From CBDAUN01 sp965200645 (lineage in GTDB: Bacteria > Pseudomonadota > Gammaproteobacteria > Arenicellales > JAJDZL01), in the NCBI GenBank assembly GCA_965200645.1, contig CBDAUN010000003.1:434001-498000 (forward strand): DNA of 64,000 nt, in the 5' to 3' direction. Shown piece by piece: positions 26,081 to 35,204 of this stretch (positions are counted from its first letter, which is position 1; each line of letters opens with the position of its first letter). A program made the translations under genes and the position numbers. A model generated the notes under the pieces. The model saw only the letters and a list, made by a program, of their open reading frames with translations. It did not search any database and was not told where the DNA came from.

Positions 26081-27184
26081 CTAGGATGCAGAAGTGGTTC
26101 CCGCAGTGGATGATTTCATCTTTTCATCAGGCTGGTCAGCTTGATTCTTGACATCTTCATACCACAAGTCATGATGTTGCTTCGCCCACTCAACGCTGAC
26201 TCGACCCTTGGTCATTGCATCCAGCGAACCCTCCGAACCAATTGTGCCAATGTATGCGTGTCCGAAGAATACTGCGATCCACAAGAGGGCAGCGATTGCA
26301 TGCCAGGTGTGCATGGTCTGCGAGACTTCACGAGTTTGGGTAATACCGAAATACTGTTCTACCCAGCCAATAAGTGCAAATCCGGTATAAGAGACTACAC
26401 CCAATCCTAACAGGATGACAATCCAAAACCACACCTTCTCACCACCATTGGCCTTTCCTGCGCTTGGATGTGCTTTACCAATCATCCCACCTCCGGCAAA
26501 AAACCATTTTACATCTGTTCCTGTCGGGATATTGTGCTTAACCCAGAAAATAAACATTAATATTGGTCCAATCACAAAGAAGGGTCCAACAAAATTGTGA
26601 AGATTGATTGAAAAATCCGCCCACAATGCAAATCCAGGCTTGCCTAACAACGGAATAAGAATTGCTCTACCAAAGAGCATACTTAACCCGGTTATAGACA
26701 ATGCGATAAACAATGTGGCGGTATACCAGTGCAGAACACGCTCACCCAGTGTCCAGCGCGGGACGGTGTCTCCGGATAGCGGTTCATCTAGTTCAACTCT
26801 TCCACGCAATACGAAAAATGCCAGGATAAGTAAAACAACCAAAGCCAAACCCCACCCGCCATAGTTTGCGATCCAGCCATTTCTAATCTGACGCCAGTTC
26901 TCGCCTTCAATGTTGTAAAGAACATTAGTTTCAGTGTTAACTTCGGATCCGGTTACTGAACTGTAGCCGGCATTTCCGCCTCTCACGGCGCGCCAAAATT
27001 CAGCTCTCAAGTTTGCATTTTCAGCAGTAGCTTGAGCATTAACTGTTGTTGTCTGCGAATCATAAAGTATGTAACTGCCCAGTGGAAGCACGAAGGCACT
27101 TACTACTATAAAAACCAAGCTGTACGTTATCCCGCGAACTCGTCTCGATTTAACAGAGCGTGATTTACTAGTTTTCTCTTTCAT
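26081..27184 (-). CDS. Formate dehydrogenase gamma subunit (cytochrome b556)
   Basis: Membrane anchor of a respiratory formate dehydrogenase; it binds two b hemes and passes electrons to quinone. The 367-residue protein has an N-terminal hydrophobic helix (about 20-42), a periplasmic stretch with GENWRQIRNG, and then four or five helices from about 112 to 310. Candidate heme ligands are His in LGERVLHWYTATLF, in NLHNFVGPFF and in MHTWHAIAALLW. The extra N-terminal helix and about 90-residue loop are typical of the longer FDH gamma subunits of proteobacteria. It is the last gene of the operon. Confidence 0.92.
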   Translation of the reverse strand: MKEKTSKSRSVKSRRVRGITYSLVFIVVSAFVLPLGSYILYDSQTTTVNAQATAENANLRAEFWRAVRGGNAGYSSVTGSEVNTETNVLYNIEGENWRQIRNGWIANYGGWGLALVVLLILAFFVLRGRVELDEPLSGDTVPRWTLGERVLHWYTATLFIALSITGLSMLFGRAILIPLLGKPGFALWADFSINLHNFVGPFFVIGPILMFIFWVKHNIPTGTDVKWFFAGGGMIGKAHPSAGKANGGEKVWFWIVILLGLGVVSYTGFALIGWVEQYFGITQTREVSQTMHTWHAIAALLWIAVFFGHAYIGTIGSEGSLDAMTKGRVSVEWAKQHHDLWYEDVKNQADQPDEKMKSSTAGTTSAS

Positions 27185-27223
27185 TACTTGTAAACTCCTT
27201 TTAAATAGAGCGGTTATTTGGTC

Positions 27224-27433
27224 TTAGCGGTCGTTTTGTCCTGGAAGTCGGTCGCGAAGGGTATCTTGTTGATTTGCACTTAGAATAACTTGTGAATCCT
27301 GAGCGCCTTTATAAACGCCGGGTTCATACAAAGTAACCCCAAAGTCTTCCAAGCATCCTGCCAGCGCGAGCGACCCGATCAAAACAGCAGACAACAAGAA
27401 TGATTTCCTATGTTTCTTGGTTTGCATTCTCAT
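27224..27433 (-). CDS. Small putative lipoprotein in the formate dehydrogenase operon
   Basis: A 69-residue protein with a signal sequence (basic MRMQTKKHRK, hydrophobic core) and a lipobox LALAGC, so residue Cys27 should be lipidated. The mature part is about 40 residues and contains YEPGVYKGAQD. It lies between fdhB and the cytochrome b gene on the same strand. Similar short lipoproteins accompany proteobacterial formate dehydrogenases; their role is not known to me. Confidence 0.75.
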   Translation of the reverse strand: MRMQTKKHRKSFLLSAVLIGSLALAGCLEDFGVTLYEPGVYKGAQDSQVILSANQQDTLRDRLPGQNDR

Positions 27434-27568
27434 TCATCACTCCAGATTTATGTTCAATTCGATTTTGTTCAGCGTCACTATGGTGAACAATTAATCAGTT
27501 ATTTCTCAAAAAAGTGAACTATCTCCTTTGATATTCCACTTTTGAATTCATTCAATTCTGGTATCGAA

Positions 27569-27596
27569 AACGAGGGGAACCAAAGCCCCCCTCGTT
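27569..27596 (-). terminator. Hairpin between fdhB and the lipoprotein gene
   Basis: A 9-bp stem AACGAGGGG / CCCCTCGTT with a short loop, followed on the minus strand by TTTTCG. It lies 13 bp after the fdhB stop. The U-tract is short, so it may be a partial terminator or an mRNA-stabilising hairpin that sets the ratio of fdhAB to downstream genes. Confidence 0.6.
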
Positions 27597-27608
27597 ATTC
27601 GAACTAAT

Positions 27609-28196
27609 TTATCCCGTAGGATAAGCCGTCTCCCAACCATAGGTCTGGGGACGACCACCGCGATTGAGTACGCGCTCTCGGTAGATGTCAGCAACAATGT
27701 CACCATCACCTGCAATGAGTGCCTTAGTAGCACACATCTCAGCACACAGTGGCAGTTTGCCTTCAGCAATTCGATTACGGCCATACATTAAGTATTCCTT
27801 ATCCGAATTGTCCGCCGCAGGACCACCAGCACAGAAAGTGCATTTATCCATCTTACCGCGTACGCCAAACGCTTGTTCTTGTGGATATTGCGGTGCTCCA
27901 AACGGACACGCATAGAAGCAATAACCACAGCCAATACAAAGATCCTTGTCGTGCAACACAATACCGTCATCGGTCGTGTAAAAGCAGTCGACAGGGCACA
28001 CAGCCGCACAAGGTGCGTCAGTGCAATGCATGCAAGCAACCGAAATTGACTTTTCACCTGGGACGCCGTCGTTCAAAACGACAACTCTGCGTCTATTGAC
28101 TCCCCAGGGAACTTCATTTTCGTTTTTGCAAGCTGTAACACAGCCGTTGCACTCGATACAGCGCTCGGCATCACACAAGAATTTCATTCGTGCCAT
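27609..28196 (-). CDS. fdhB: Formate dehydrogenase beta subunit (4Fe-4S ferredoxin type)
   Basis: Electron-transfer subunit that carries four 4Fe-4S clusters from the catalytic subunit to the cytochrome b. The 195-residue protein shows the cysteine runs CIECNGCVTAC (13-23), CMHCTDAPCAAVCP (near 55-68), CIGCGYCFYACP (near 87-98) and CTFC ... CAEMC. It lacks the C-terminal membrane helix of E. coli FdnH. It is 16 bp after fdhA. The C-terminal half is rich in Gly and Pro, as in FDH3-type beta subunits. Confidence 0.94.
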   Translation of the reverse strand: MARMKFLCDAERCIECNGCVTACKNENEVPWGVNRRRVVVLNDGVPGEKSISVACMHCTDAPCAAVCPVDCFYTTDDGIVLHDKDLCIGCGYCFYACPFGAPQYPQEQAFGVRGKMDKCTFCAGGPAADNSDKEYLMYGRNRIAEGKLPLCAEMCATKALIAGDGDIVADIYRERVLNRGGRPQTYGWETAYPTG

Positions 28197-28212
28197 TTGT
28201 AATACCTCCTAC

Positions 28213-31095
28213 TTAAGTACTGAGTTTGCAGAGAGTTACTTTCGACTCCTGCATCTGCGTTACTGAGTCATAACCGTAGGTGAATGCTGTATTACAGGCT
28301 TCACCCCGTATATAAGGCGCTGTGCCTTCGGGATACTTGTCGATCAAGTCCTTACCCTGGAACATGCCACCAAAATGGAATGGCGTGAACAGAACACCTT
28401 CGCCGACTCGATGTGTGACCATCGTCATAACCCGAATTTTGGCTCCTTCCGGAGTCATAATCCAGACCATCTGTCCGTCACGAACACCTGCGTCGTTGGC
28501 ATCCTTGGGATTGACCTCAACAAACATCTCTTGCTGCAGTTCTGCCAGCCAGGAATTAGACCGTTGTTCTTCACCGCCGCCTTCATACTCTACGAGTCGA
28601 CCACTGGTTAGAATCAGTGGATACTCGCCAGAAAAGTCTTCGGCTTGAATAGAAGCATAGCGGGTTGGCAACCGATAGAATCGTTTACGATCCGCATAAG
28701 TCGGATATTTCTCCGCAAGTGCACGGTCTGGCGTATACAGTGGCTCACGATGCACTGGCACTGGATCCGGGAATGTCCACACGACGGATCGTGCTTTTGC
28801 ATTTCCAAATGGTGCACAACCATGCATGATTGCAACTCTTTGAATACCACCTGACAGATCGGTCTTCCAGTTCTTGCCCTCAGCAGCGACTTTTTCTTCG
28901 TCGGTAAGGTCGTTCCACCAACCCAACTGTTTGAGCAGTTTATCGGAGAACTCTGGATAGCCGTCTTGGATTTCCGACCCGACTGGATAGGAATCCTCAG
29001 CAAGTAGATTAACACCGTCGCGTTCCACACCGAACCGGGCACGGAAGCATAATCCGCCTTCGGCAACCGGCATTTCTGTGTTGTAAAGCACTGGTGTTCC
29101 TGGGTGACCCAATTCTGGATTACCCCATGAAGGCCAAGGCATACCATAGTAATCACCATCAGCCGGGCCACCTTCAGCCTTCAGCGTTTTGGTGTTAAAG
29201 GTGTGCTTGTTCGCCATATGAAGCTTAATCCTTTCAGGGCTTTGACCCGTGTAGCCAATCGTCCACATTCCGCGGTTAATTTCGCGGGTGATGTCTTCAA
29301 TTAAAGGCTCGTCATTGTTGACCTTGATATTCTTGCAGTATTGCTGATGAATATCCAGTTTCTTTGCAAGCTTGTAAAGAATCGTATGGTCTGGCAATGA
29401 CTCCCATACTGGGTCAATAACCTTATCGCGCCACTGAATAGAGCGGTTCGATGCAGTTACCGAGCCGTAGGTTTCGAACTGAGTCGCAGCCGGCAGCAGA
29501 TAAATGCCGTCAGTACGATCGTTCATTACGGCAGCATGGGTTGGGTGCGGATCAATGATCACCATCATATCGAGCATCTCCATCGCCTTTTTCATTTCTG
29601 GTCCACGGGTTTGACTATTGACCGCGTGACCCATGTAGATCATGGCTCGGACGTTATCTCTTTGACCGATGTTATTCTTGTCTTCCAAGATTCCATCAAT
29701 CCAGCGAGATACTGGAATGCCCTTGTAATTCATCGGGTGAGTCGGCTTGCCGTTGTCTCCTTCGACTTCCGCTTGATCAAATTGACCCTTGACCCATTCA
29801 AAGTCAAGATCCCACACACGTGACCAATGATTCCACGCACCATTTGACAGGCCATAGTAACCAGGTAGGGTGTGTGACAAAACACCAAGATCGGTCGCAC
29901 CTTGGACATTGTCATGTCCACGGAAGATATTGGCTCCGCCGCCGGCTTTACCGATGTTACCCAGTGCTAACTGAAGCACGCAGTATGCGCGCGTATTATT
30001 GTTGCCGATGGTATGCTGAGTACCGCCCATGCACCAAACAATTGTGCCGGGTCGGTTTTCGTGCATGATCTGCGCAGCAGTCCTGACTACATCCGGTGGT
30101 GTTCCCGTTAAACGTTCAACTTCTTCCGGAGTCCACTTTGCGACTTCTTCGCGAATCTGGTCCATTCCGTAAACACGCTGGCGAATATATTCTTTATCTT
30201 CCCAGCCGTTTTCGAAAATGTGCCACAGCACGCCCCAAATTAACGGAACGTCTGCTCCAGGTCGGAATCGGACAAAGTGATCGGCATGCGCTGCGGTTCG
30301 AGTGAACCGTGGATCGCACACAATCATCTTGGAGCCGGCTTCCTTCGCACGCAGAATATGCTGCATCGCAACGGGGTGTGCTTCGGCGGCATTACTGCCG
30401 ATAAAGAACATCGCCTTGGAATTGCGCATATCGTTGTACGAATTTGTCATTGCACCGTAACCCCAGGTGTTTGCGACACCGGCTACAGTGGTGGAGTGGC
30501 AAATTCGCGCTTGATGGTCAACATTGTTGGTTCCCCACATCGCCGCAAATTTGCGGAACATGTAGGCTTGCTCATTGTTGTGCTTTGCTGAACCCAGCCA
30601 ATACACAGAATCCGGTCCAGATTGCTCGCGGATTTCCATGAGTCGGTCGCCAATCTCATCGATTGCTTCATCCCAACTCAATCTCTTCCACCTGCCGCTG
30701 GCCAGTTTCATTGGATAGCGAAGACGCTTTGGTCCCATGCCGTGCTCACGCACAGTTGCTCCTTTCGAGCAATGGGAACCAAGATTCAATGGTGAATCAA
30801 AATCTGGCTCTTGGCCAGTCCAAACACCGTTTTGAACCTCTGCTACGACTCCACAACCTACTGAGCAGTGAGTACAGACGCTCTTGCGAATCTCAGTTGC
30901 AACTCCTTCCATCGGCGAAAAACCCTTAGCTGCTGCCTGGGCTTTACGCATCAGTTGCGGAGCGAACATCGAAGCGGCGGCACCCGTACCTAATGCGAGT
31001 CCCGAACGTTTTAAGAACGTTCTTCGATTGATAGCATTACCGGCTGACGCGATGCCAGTGGTAGTTCCACTATCACTACTTCTGACTAATTTCAT
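28213..31095 (-). CDS. fdhA: Formate dehydrogenase alpha subunit (molybdopterin, Tat-exported)
   Basis: Catalytic subunit oxidising formate to CO2 with a bis-pterin Mo or W centre. Starting at ATG 31095, which has GGGAG about 10 bp upstream, gives 960 residues; the longer ORF start reads into the preceding Tat-leader gene. The Tat signal NRRTFLKRSGLALG lies at about 23-36. A 4Fe-4S box CTHCSVGCGVV with a later HCSKG Cys follows. The metal-ligand position is cysteine in HQARICHSTTVAG, so this is a Cys-type, not selenocysteine, enzyme. It was likely exported together with FdhB. Confidence 0.95.
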   Translation of the reverse strand: MKLVRSSDSGTTTGIASAGNAINRRTFLKRSGLALGTGAAASMFAPQLMRKAQAAAKGFSPMEGVATEIRKSVCTHCSVGCGVVAEVQNGVWTGQEPDFDSPLNLGSHCSKGATVREHGMGPKRLRYPMKLASGRWKRLSWDEAIDEIGDRLMEIREQSGPDSVYWLGSAKHNNEQAYMFRKFAAMWGTNNVDHQARICHSTTVAGVANTWGYGAMTNSYNDMRNSKAMFFIGSNAAEAHPVAMQHILRAKEAGSKMIVCDPRFTRTAAHADHFVRFRPGADVPLIWGVLWHIFENGWEDKEYIRQRVYGMDQIREEVAKWTPEEVERLTGTPPDVVRTAAQIMHENRPGTIVWCMGGTQHTIGNNNTRAYCVLQLALGNIGKAGGGANIFRGHDNVQGATDLGVLSHTLPGYYGLSNGAWNHWSRVWDLDFEWVKGQFDQAEVEGDNGKPTHPMNYKGIPVSRWIDGILEDKNNIGQRDNVRAMIYMGHAVNSQTRGPEMKKAMEMLDMMVIIDPHPTHAAVMNDRTDGIYLLPAATQFETYGSVTASNRSIQWRDKVIDPVWESLPDHTILYKLAKKLDIHQQYCKNIKVNNDEPLIEDITREINRGMWTIGYTGQSPERIKLHMANKHTFNTKTLKAEGGPADGDYYGMPWPSWGNPELGHPGTPVLYNTEMPVAEGGLCFRARFGVERDGVNLLAEDSYPVGSEIQDGYPEFSDKLLKQLGWWNDLTDEEKVAAEGKNWKTDLSGGIQRVAIMHGCAPFGNAKARSVVWTFPDPVPVHREPLYTPDRALAEKYPTYADRKRFYRLPTRYASIQAEDFSGEYPLILTSGRLVEYEGGGEEQRSNSWLAELQQEMFVEVNPKDANDAGVRDGQMVWIMTPEGAKIRVMTMVTHRVGEGVLFTPFHFGGMFQGKDLIDKYPEGTAPYIRGEACNTAFTYGYDSVTQMQESKVTLCKLST

Positions 31096-31129
31096 CTTTG
31101 AAAAATCTCCCAAATTAGATATTAACGTT

Positions 31130-31339
31130 TCAGAATCGCGCTCGACGATAATATTCCCGGATATGATCGGTTTCGTGATAACCGAGCGTTTCCGGTTTAG
31201 TTTGCACCTCATCGGCTTGAACTACCGCAGCTGACGTAGTGCCAGTTGCGACAGATGCAGCAGCAGCACCACTAAGTACTGCTATACCTTTGAGCGCATC
31301 GCGCCGGGAATCCCGGTCGACATTTTTGCTAATTTTCAT
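31130..31339 (-). CDS. Tat-leader small protein of the formate dehydrogenase region
   Basis: A 69-residue protein with a twin-arginine leader (SRRDALKGIAVLSGAAAAS) and a short mature end containing GYHETDHIREYYRRARF. This matches the small 'formate dehydrogenase region TAT target' proteins found just before fdhA. It lies between the TorD-like chaperone and fdhA on the same strand. Its role in assembly is not established. Confidence 0.85.
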   Translation of the reverse strand: MKISKNVDRDSRRDALKGIAVLSGAAAASVATGTTSAAVVQADEVQTKPETLGYHETDHIREYYRRARF

Positions 31340-31401
31340 AGCATTTCTCCTCGTAGTATGTCTTAAGTGACGTCACATACATACCAAAGCAATAACCACG
31401 G

Positions 31402-32022
31402 TTAAGCGGGAATCGCCAGGTATTCGGATTCGAAGTTAATAAATTCGACACCGAACTTACCCACTTCTTGATAGAAATTTGCCTTCCTGGCATTTAGCAG
31501 GTCCTTAAAAAACCTGCGTACCCACGGCCTCAAATGCCGGTCGTAAAAAGTTTGTTGAGCTTTAAATTGATATTCATCACCGGACGTGATTAAGATGCCC
31601 ATAATGTCGAATAGGGCAGCAACGTGATCTTCTGGCTCTCTATTGCCCTGAATACGCTCAATACCAAGCGCTTTAAGATCCTGCCGGATCAAACTCAACG
31701 GCTTATCCATTAGCATACCGGTGATGTACCAGGAAGCATACGGCAGTAATTCACCACGGCCGAGTCCGACAAATAGATCGTGGAATTCATCATCAAGTCT
31801 CTCGAAATCGTCAAGCCTTGATGCCACCGAAGAAAGTTTATTTAGAGCGGTACTGAAGGGACTGTTTGCCTCAGTTTCCGGGTCACCTAGAAGTGCGACA
31901 TTGGATATTAACTCCTTTGTAGGAGGGGAGCAAAGTAACTGAGAGAGGAGAAAGTAATAAGTCGAGCGCAGATGCTGCTCCTGTCCAGTCAACTCAACTT
32001 GAAACTGAGCGGTCACCTTCAC
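31402..32022 (-). CDS. TorD/DmsD-family molecular chaperone
   Basis: A 206-residue, all-helical protein of the TorD family, which protects molybdoenzyme Tat leaders and guides cofactor insertion. The features are YYFLLSQLLCSPPTKEL near 22, EFHDLFVGLGRGELLPYASWYI near 79 and the EPEDHVAALFDIMGILI block near 131. The start codon is GTG at 32022. Its neighbours make FdhA the likely client. Confidence 0.88.
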   Translation of the reverse strand: MKVTAQFQVELTGQEQHLRSTYYFLLSQLLCSPPTKELISNVALLGDPETEANSPFSTALNKLSSVASRLDDFERLDDEFHDLFVGLGRGELLPYASWYITGMLMDKPLSLIRQDLKALGIERIQGNREPEDHVAALFDIMGILITSGDEYQFKAQQTFYDRHLRPWVRRFFKDLLNARKANFYQEVGKFGVEFINFESEYLAIPA

Positions 32023-32272
32023 GCACTTTTACTTTCGCAAGCAAACATTAATAACTATTTTTATTTTTATCAGGTGCACTTATTATTCTTATTCGGCACC
32101 TAATCTTCGTTTGCAAGATTACCCCCGCAATCGAAGTAATGTCAATTCCATACAAAATATATGTAAATCATGTAAAAGTCAAGTCCAAATTCAAAGGTCA
32201 CGATGGAGAGTTTGGTGCAGTTGTGGTGAGAATCGAGGAACTGTTAGAGGTAAAAACTGACTTACAGTTTTG

Positions 32273-33961
32273 TTAAAATTTGATCTGGCTATCCTCCTTC
32301 AAATACATATCCTTTACCCGGCAATCCTCACACATTTCCAATCGCTTTATGGCATCGGAATCCTGAAACATCCAATGACTCTTCAATTTTTCCTGCATTC
32401 TGGTCAGGATGGCTCTTGTAGCAAAAGGCTTTCCGCAACTTATGCATCGGACTGGAGCATCTTCGTTTAGTGTGCGTGATCTCATGCGCTCGTCTGCATC
32501 GTAGACAAAGCGTGTATTGCGCGTGATCGCATTTTCGGGACAAGCACTTTCGCATAGACCACACTGGACGCAATTCCATTCAATGAAGCTTAGTTTGGGT
32601 GAATCACCACCGGCCTCAAGTGCCGATGCAGGACAAACTGACACGCAGGCCATGCACAAGGTACACGTGCTCTGATTGACTTTAATGATGCCAAAGGGTG
32701 CACCTTCTGGCAGTGAGACGGTATTTTTCCATTTCCTACCGTTCTCCCACAGATAATCAATTGCCAATCTTAGATCGGTACGCTTAGCGCCTGACACCAT
32801 GAAGTTGGCCGGGGAGACGTTTAACTTCGTAGTCTCTTCTTTGAATGAATTTGTCAAAGCTGAAGCACTTTTGACTTGGAGCAAGTTGACAGCACCTGGT
32901 TGATGTCCCACGCCACCCACGATGGCATCAAAGAACTCAATTTGCTGTTGCAGTTCGCTGCAAACAGACTCTGGAACGGATTTAGTACACAATAGTGAAA
33001 TTGACTCGCTACCGTACGCAACCGCTGCTAGCCATGTATCCATTCCAACAGACCCTATTTCTTCTACTTGTATAGGTAAGATATTTTCTGGAACGGATTT
33101 TGAACCCTTGTGCATCAAATCGGCACCCGATTCACTGTCATAGAATAATAGAGTAGGATGACTGCCCCCTGCGGCTCGGTAAGTATTCAGCACTTGACGA
33201 ATTGATTCGATTTGACTTCCAGCCGAAGGATAGGCATAGGTAATCGCACCGGTTGGGCATGCAGACGCACAGGAACCGGCACCCTGACACAGATATGGAT
33301 CAACTTCTATCATTTCACCGATAGATGAAATGGCATCAGTTGGACACGTATCCAAACAACGAGTACATCCGATCAATCCACTCCGGCTGTGCGCACAAAT
33401 ATCAGAATCGTAATTGAAATATTTTGGCTTTTCAAAATTACCGATCAGATCGGAAATTTCTTCTGCAAGCGATTCCAGAGTCTTGGAGGACTTGACTGTA
33501 GAAAAGTATCCCGGAGGTGAGATTTGGCTATCAATCACCGGCACCGAACTTAGGTCCAGAACCAAGTCAAAGGTCTTTGGGTCATAGCCTAATGTTTCGG
33601 CCAAATCCATTGTCTTTTCATTTTTGGTTACTTCGACCCTGAATTCACCAAGATGACCTGACACCTCCGCATAGTCTGCAACGAAAAGGTTTTCTGTTGG
33701 TAATTTGTGAGGAGACTTGATAGCTTTCGATTCATTTTGAGTTTCAAGCAGCACGATGTGCATTTTGTCTGGAAACAGTTCATGCGCTTTCGTCACTGAG
33801 CTAAGGTCACCGATAATCAATAGACGCCCACTGGAGTGATAGGTCAGTATTGAAGTTTCGGGGCTGCCTTCGGGTAACTTTTGCAGCGCTTCAAGACGCG
33901 CCTTACCGTCGCTGGACTTGACGCCTAACCGCAGGCCATGGAATTCAACTGTTGTCGCCAT
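32273..33961 (-). CDS. Multi-cluster 4Fe-4S binding protein of the formate dehydrogenase locus
   Basis: An iron-sulfur protein of about 562 residues from ATG 33961 (a TTG at 33991, immediately after the upstream stop, would add ten residues; neither has a clear ribosome binding site). Four ferredoxin-type cysteine boxes are visible: CTRCLDTCP, CQGAGSCASACP, CTLCMACVSVCP and CVQCGLCESACP, plus a C-terminal CISCGKPF and a CEDCRV pair that may bind zinc or another cluster. The central part has a Rossmann-like stretch without motifs I can name. It probably serves electron transfer or cofactor delivery for formate dehydrogenase; this is inferred from its neighbours. Confidence 0.8.
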   Translation of the reverse strand: MATTVEFHGLRLGVKSSDGKARLEALQKLPEGSPETSILTYHSSGRLLIIGDLSSVTKAHELFPDKMHIVLLETQNESKAIKSPHKLPTENLFVADYAEVSGHLGEFRVEVTKNEKTMDLAETLGYDPKTFDLVLDLSSVPVIDSQISPPGYFSTVKSSKTLESLAEEISDLIGNFEKPKYFNYDSDICAHSRSGLIGCTRCLDTCPTDAISSIGEMIEVDPYLCQGAGSCASACPTGAITYAYPSAGSQIESIRQVLNTYRAAGGSHPTLLFYDSESGADLMHKGSKSVPENILPIQVEEIGSVGMDTWLAAVAYGSESISLLCTKSVPESVCSELQQQIEFFDAIVGGVGHQPGAVNLLQVKSASALTNSFKEETTKLNVSPANFMVSGAKRTDLRLAIDYLWENGRKWKNTVSLPEGAPFGIIKVNQSTCTLCMACVSVCPASALEAGGDSPKLSFIEWNCVQCGLCESACPENAITRNTRFVYDADERMRSRTLNEDAPVRCISCGKPFATRAILTRMQEKLKSHWMFQDSDAIKRLEMCEDCRVKDMYLKEDSQIKF

Positions 33962-33991
33962 TTGTTCAGTCAATAAACCGAATCGATTCAA

Positions 33992-34576
33992 CTAAGAAGG
34001 TTGTGATGCTTGATCTTGTTGATCATCGACTGAGTTGTCATCATGAGTCATAACAATTTCAGAATCTTCCGCACTGTCTTGTTGTTCCTGATTTTGAATA
34101 TCCTGTTCAGCTAAAGTCTCAACTTCTGCTTCGTCAACTTGCTGCTGTTGTATGCTTTCACGTTCCGCCTCCAGTCTCTCTGCTTCCTTTCGCTCTGCGT
34201 GATACTTCATATCCGCAGTCACGATGTCGCCTAAATCAGCAAATGTGGTGAAGTCTTCATCATAATCGTTCAGACCGTCAAGTACATTGAAGAAAGGGGC
34301 CTTAAACAACTTCCTTAGCGCCATTTTTCGTAGTCCTTCATCCACTTCGGGTGACAGAAAGGATGAATAGTCGCTTTCATCACCGAGTGAATCCAAAGAT
34401 GGAAGTTCTACTTCTCGTTTGTCTTCCGCTTCGGCACCTAATTTGACTTTTGCTTCAGATTCAGTTTCCGTAATTTCAGATTCAGGGATTTGTGCTGTAG
34501 GCAATTTCTCAGCACCGTGCTGATCGGCCTTTCTTTGTGACCATCGATGAATGATTGAATCTGACACAACGATCAC
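33992..34576 (-). CDS. DUF3306 domain protein
   Basis: A 194-residue acidic protein with IIHRWSQRKAD near the N-terminus and LRKLFKAPFFNVLDGLNDYDEDFT near 89-112, the signature of DUF3306. The C-terminal 70 residues are a low-complexity Glu/Gln/Asp stretch. DUF3306 and DUF3305 proteins commonly sit together in formate dehydrogenase loci; their biochemical role is unknown. It ends directly against the start region of the polyferredoxin gene and lies 15 bp after the DUF3305 gene. Confidence 0.85.
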   Translation of the reverse strand: MIVVSDSIIHRWSQRKADQHGAEKLPTAQIPESEITETESEAKVKLGAEAEDKREVELPSLDSLGDESDYSSFLSPEVDEGLRKMALRKLFKAPFFNVLDGLNDYDEDFTTFADLGDIVTADMKYHAERKEAERLEAERESIQQQQVDEAEVETLAEQDIQNQEQQDSAEDSEIVMTHDDNSVDDQQDQASQPS

Positions 34577-34591
34577 CTTAACATATGAAAA

Positions 34592-35101
34592 TCAAATTTC
34601 GTCATGCTGTGGTTCAGATTCTTGAAACCAATTTCGACGCTTTCTCTTTTTACGTGTTTCAGGAACATAATTATCAACCACGAATTTTTCAACTTCATCA
34701 CGGATGTCAGTTGGGAGAGGACTGGAGAGCACTAAGTTGTCGGCTTCCAGATGCCCACTGGCTTCATCTTGATTGACGGTAACCAATATCGGGGAGGGTA
34801 TGTCTTCATCGTCTTCAGAGTCATGCTCAAAAAGCACAAACGCGTATGGCGTCTCCGATAGAAGATTATACCAATAGCCTTCTGAAGCATCGGCGAACAA
34901 CTTAATTTTTAAACCCTGCCACATGTACTGGGAATGATTCTTCGTTTGCCGTAGTTCGACTGGGCCTTCCATTCGGTCGGGACCTTCTGGGGCGGACAGT
35001 ATACCTGTCAGCTCCCACTGATTGACAGACCATCGGCCTACAGTCTTGACCTGACGTTCTATGACTACTGATACGGTAAATTGCAGTTGGTTCTGTGACA
35101 T
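34592..35101 (-). CDS. DUF3305 domain protein
   Basis: A 169-residue protein with the DUF3305 features: an N-terminal VSVVIERQVKTVGRWSVNQWEL strand region, MWQGLKIKLFADASEGYWYNL near 70 and PYAFVLFEHDS near 95. It ends in a basic KKRKRRNWF stretch. It appears to be the first gene of the minus-strand formate dehydrogenase set, divergent from fdhD. Function is unknown; the context suggests assembly or regulation of the enzyme. Confidence 0.85.
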   Translation of the reverse strand: MSQNQLQFTVSVVIERQVKTVGRWSVNQWELTGILSAPEGPDRMEGPVELRQTKNHSQYMWQGLKIKLFADASEGYWYNLLSETPYAFVLFEHDSEDDEDIPSPILVTVNQDEASGHLEADNLVLSSPLPTDIRDEVEKFVVDNYVPETRKKRKRRNWFQESEPQHDEI

Positions 35102-35130
35102 AACTCAAGGTACCTACGCTAGCAACGCAG

Positions 35131-35158
35131 ATGCAACATCAGAATTTGACAATATAAT
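35131..35158 (+). promoter_or_regulatory. Putative sigma-70 promoter for fdhD
   Basis: A perfect -10 hexamer TATAAT at 35153-35158 lies 46 bp before the fdhD start in the 103-bp divergent gap. The best -35 candidate is ATGCAA at 35131-35136 with a 16-bp spacer, a weak match. The -10 box is convincing; the -35 is only suggestive. Confidence 0.45.
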
Positions 35159-35204
35159 AGCGCAGTGAAAGGTATTTTCACCTTAAGCAGTTGATATACA
35201 ACAT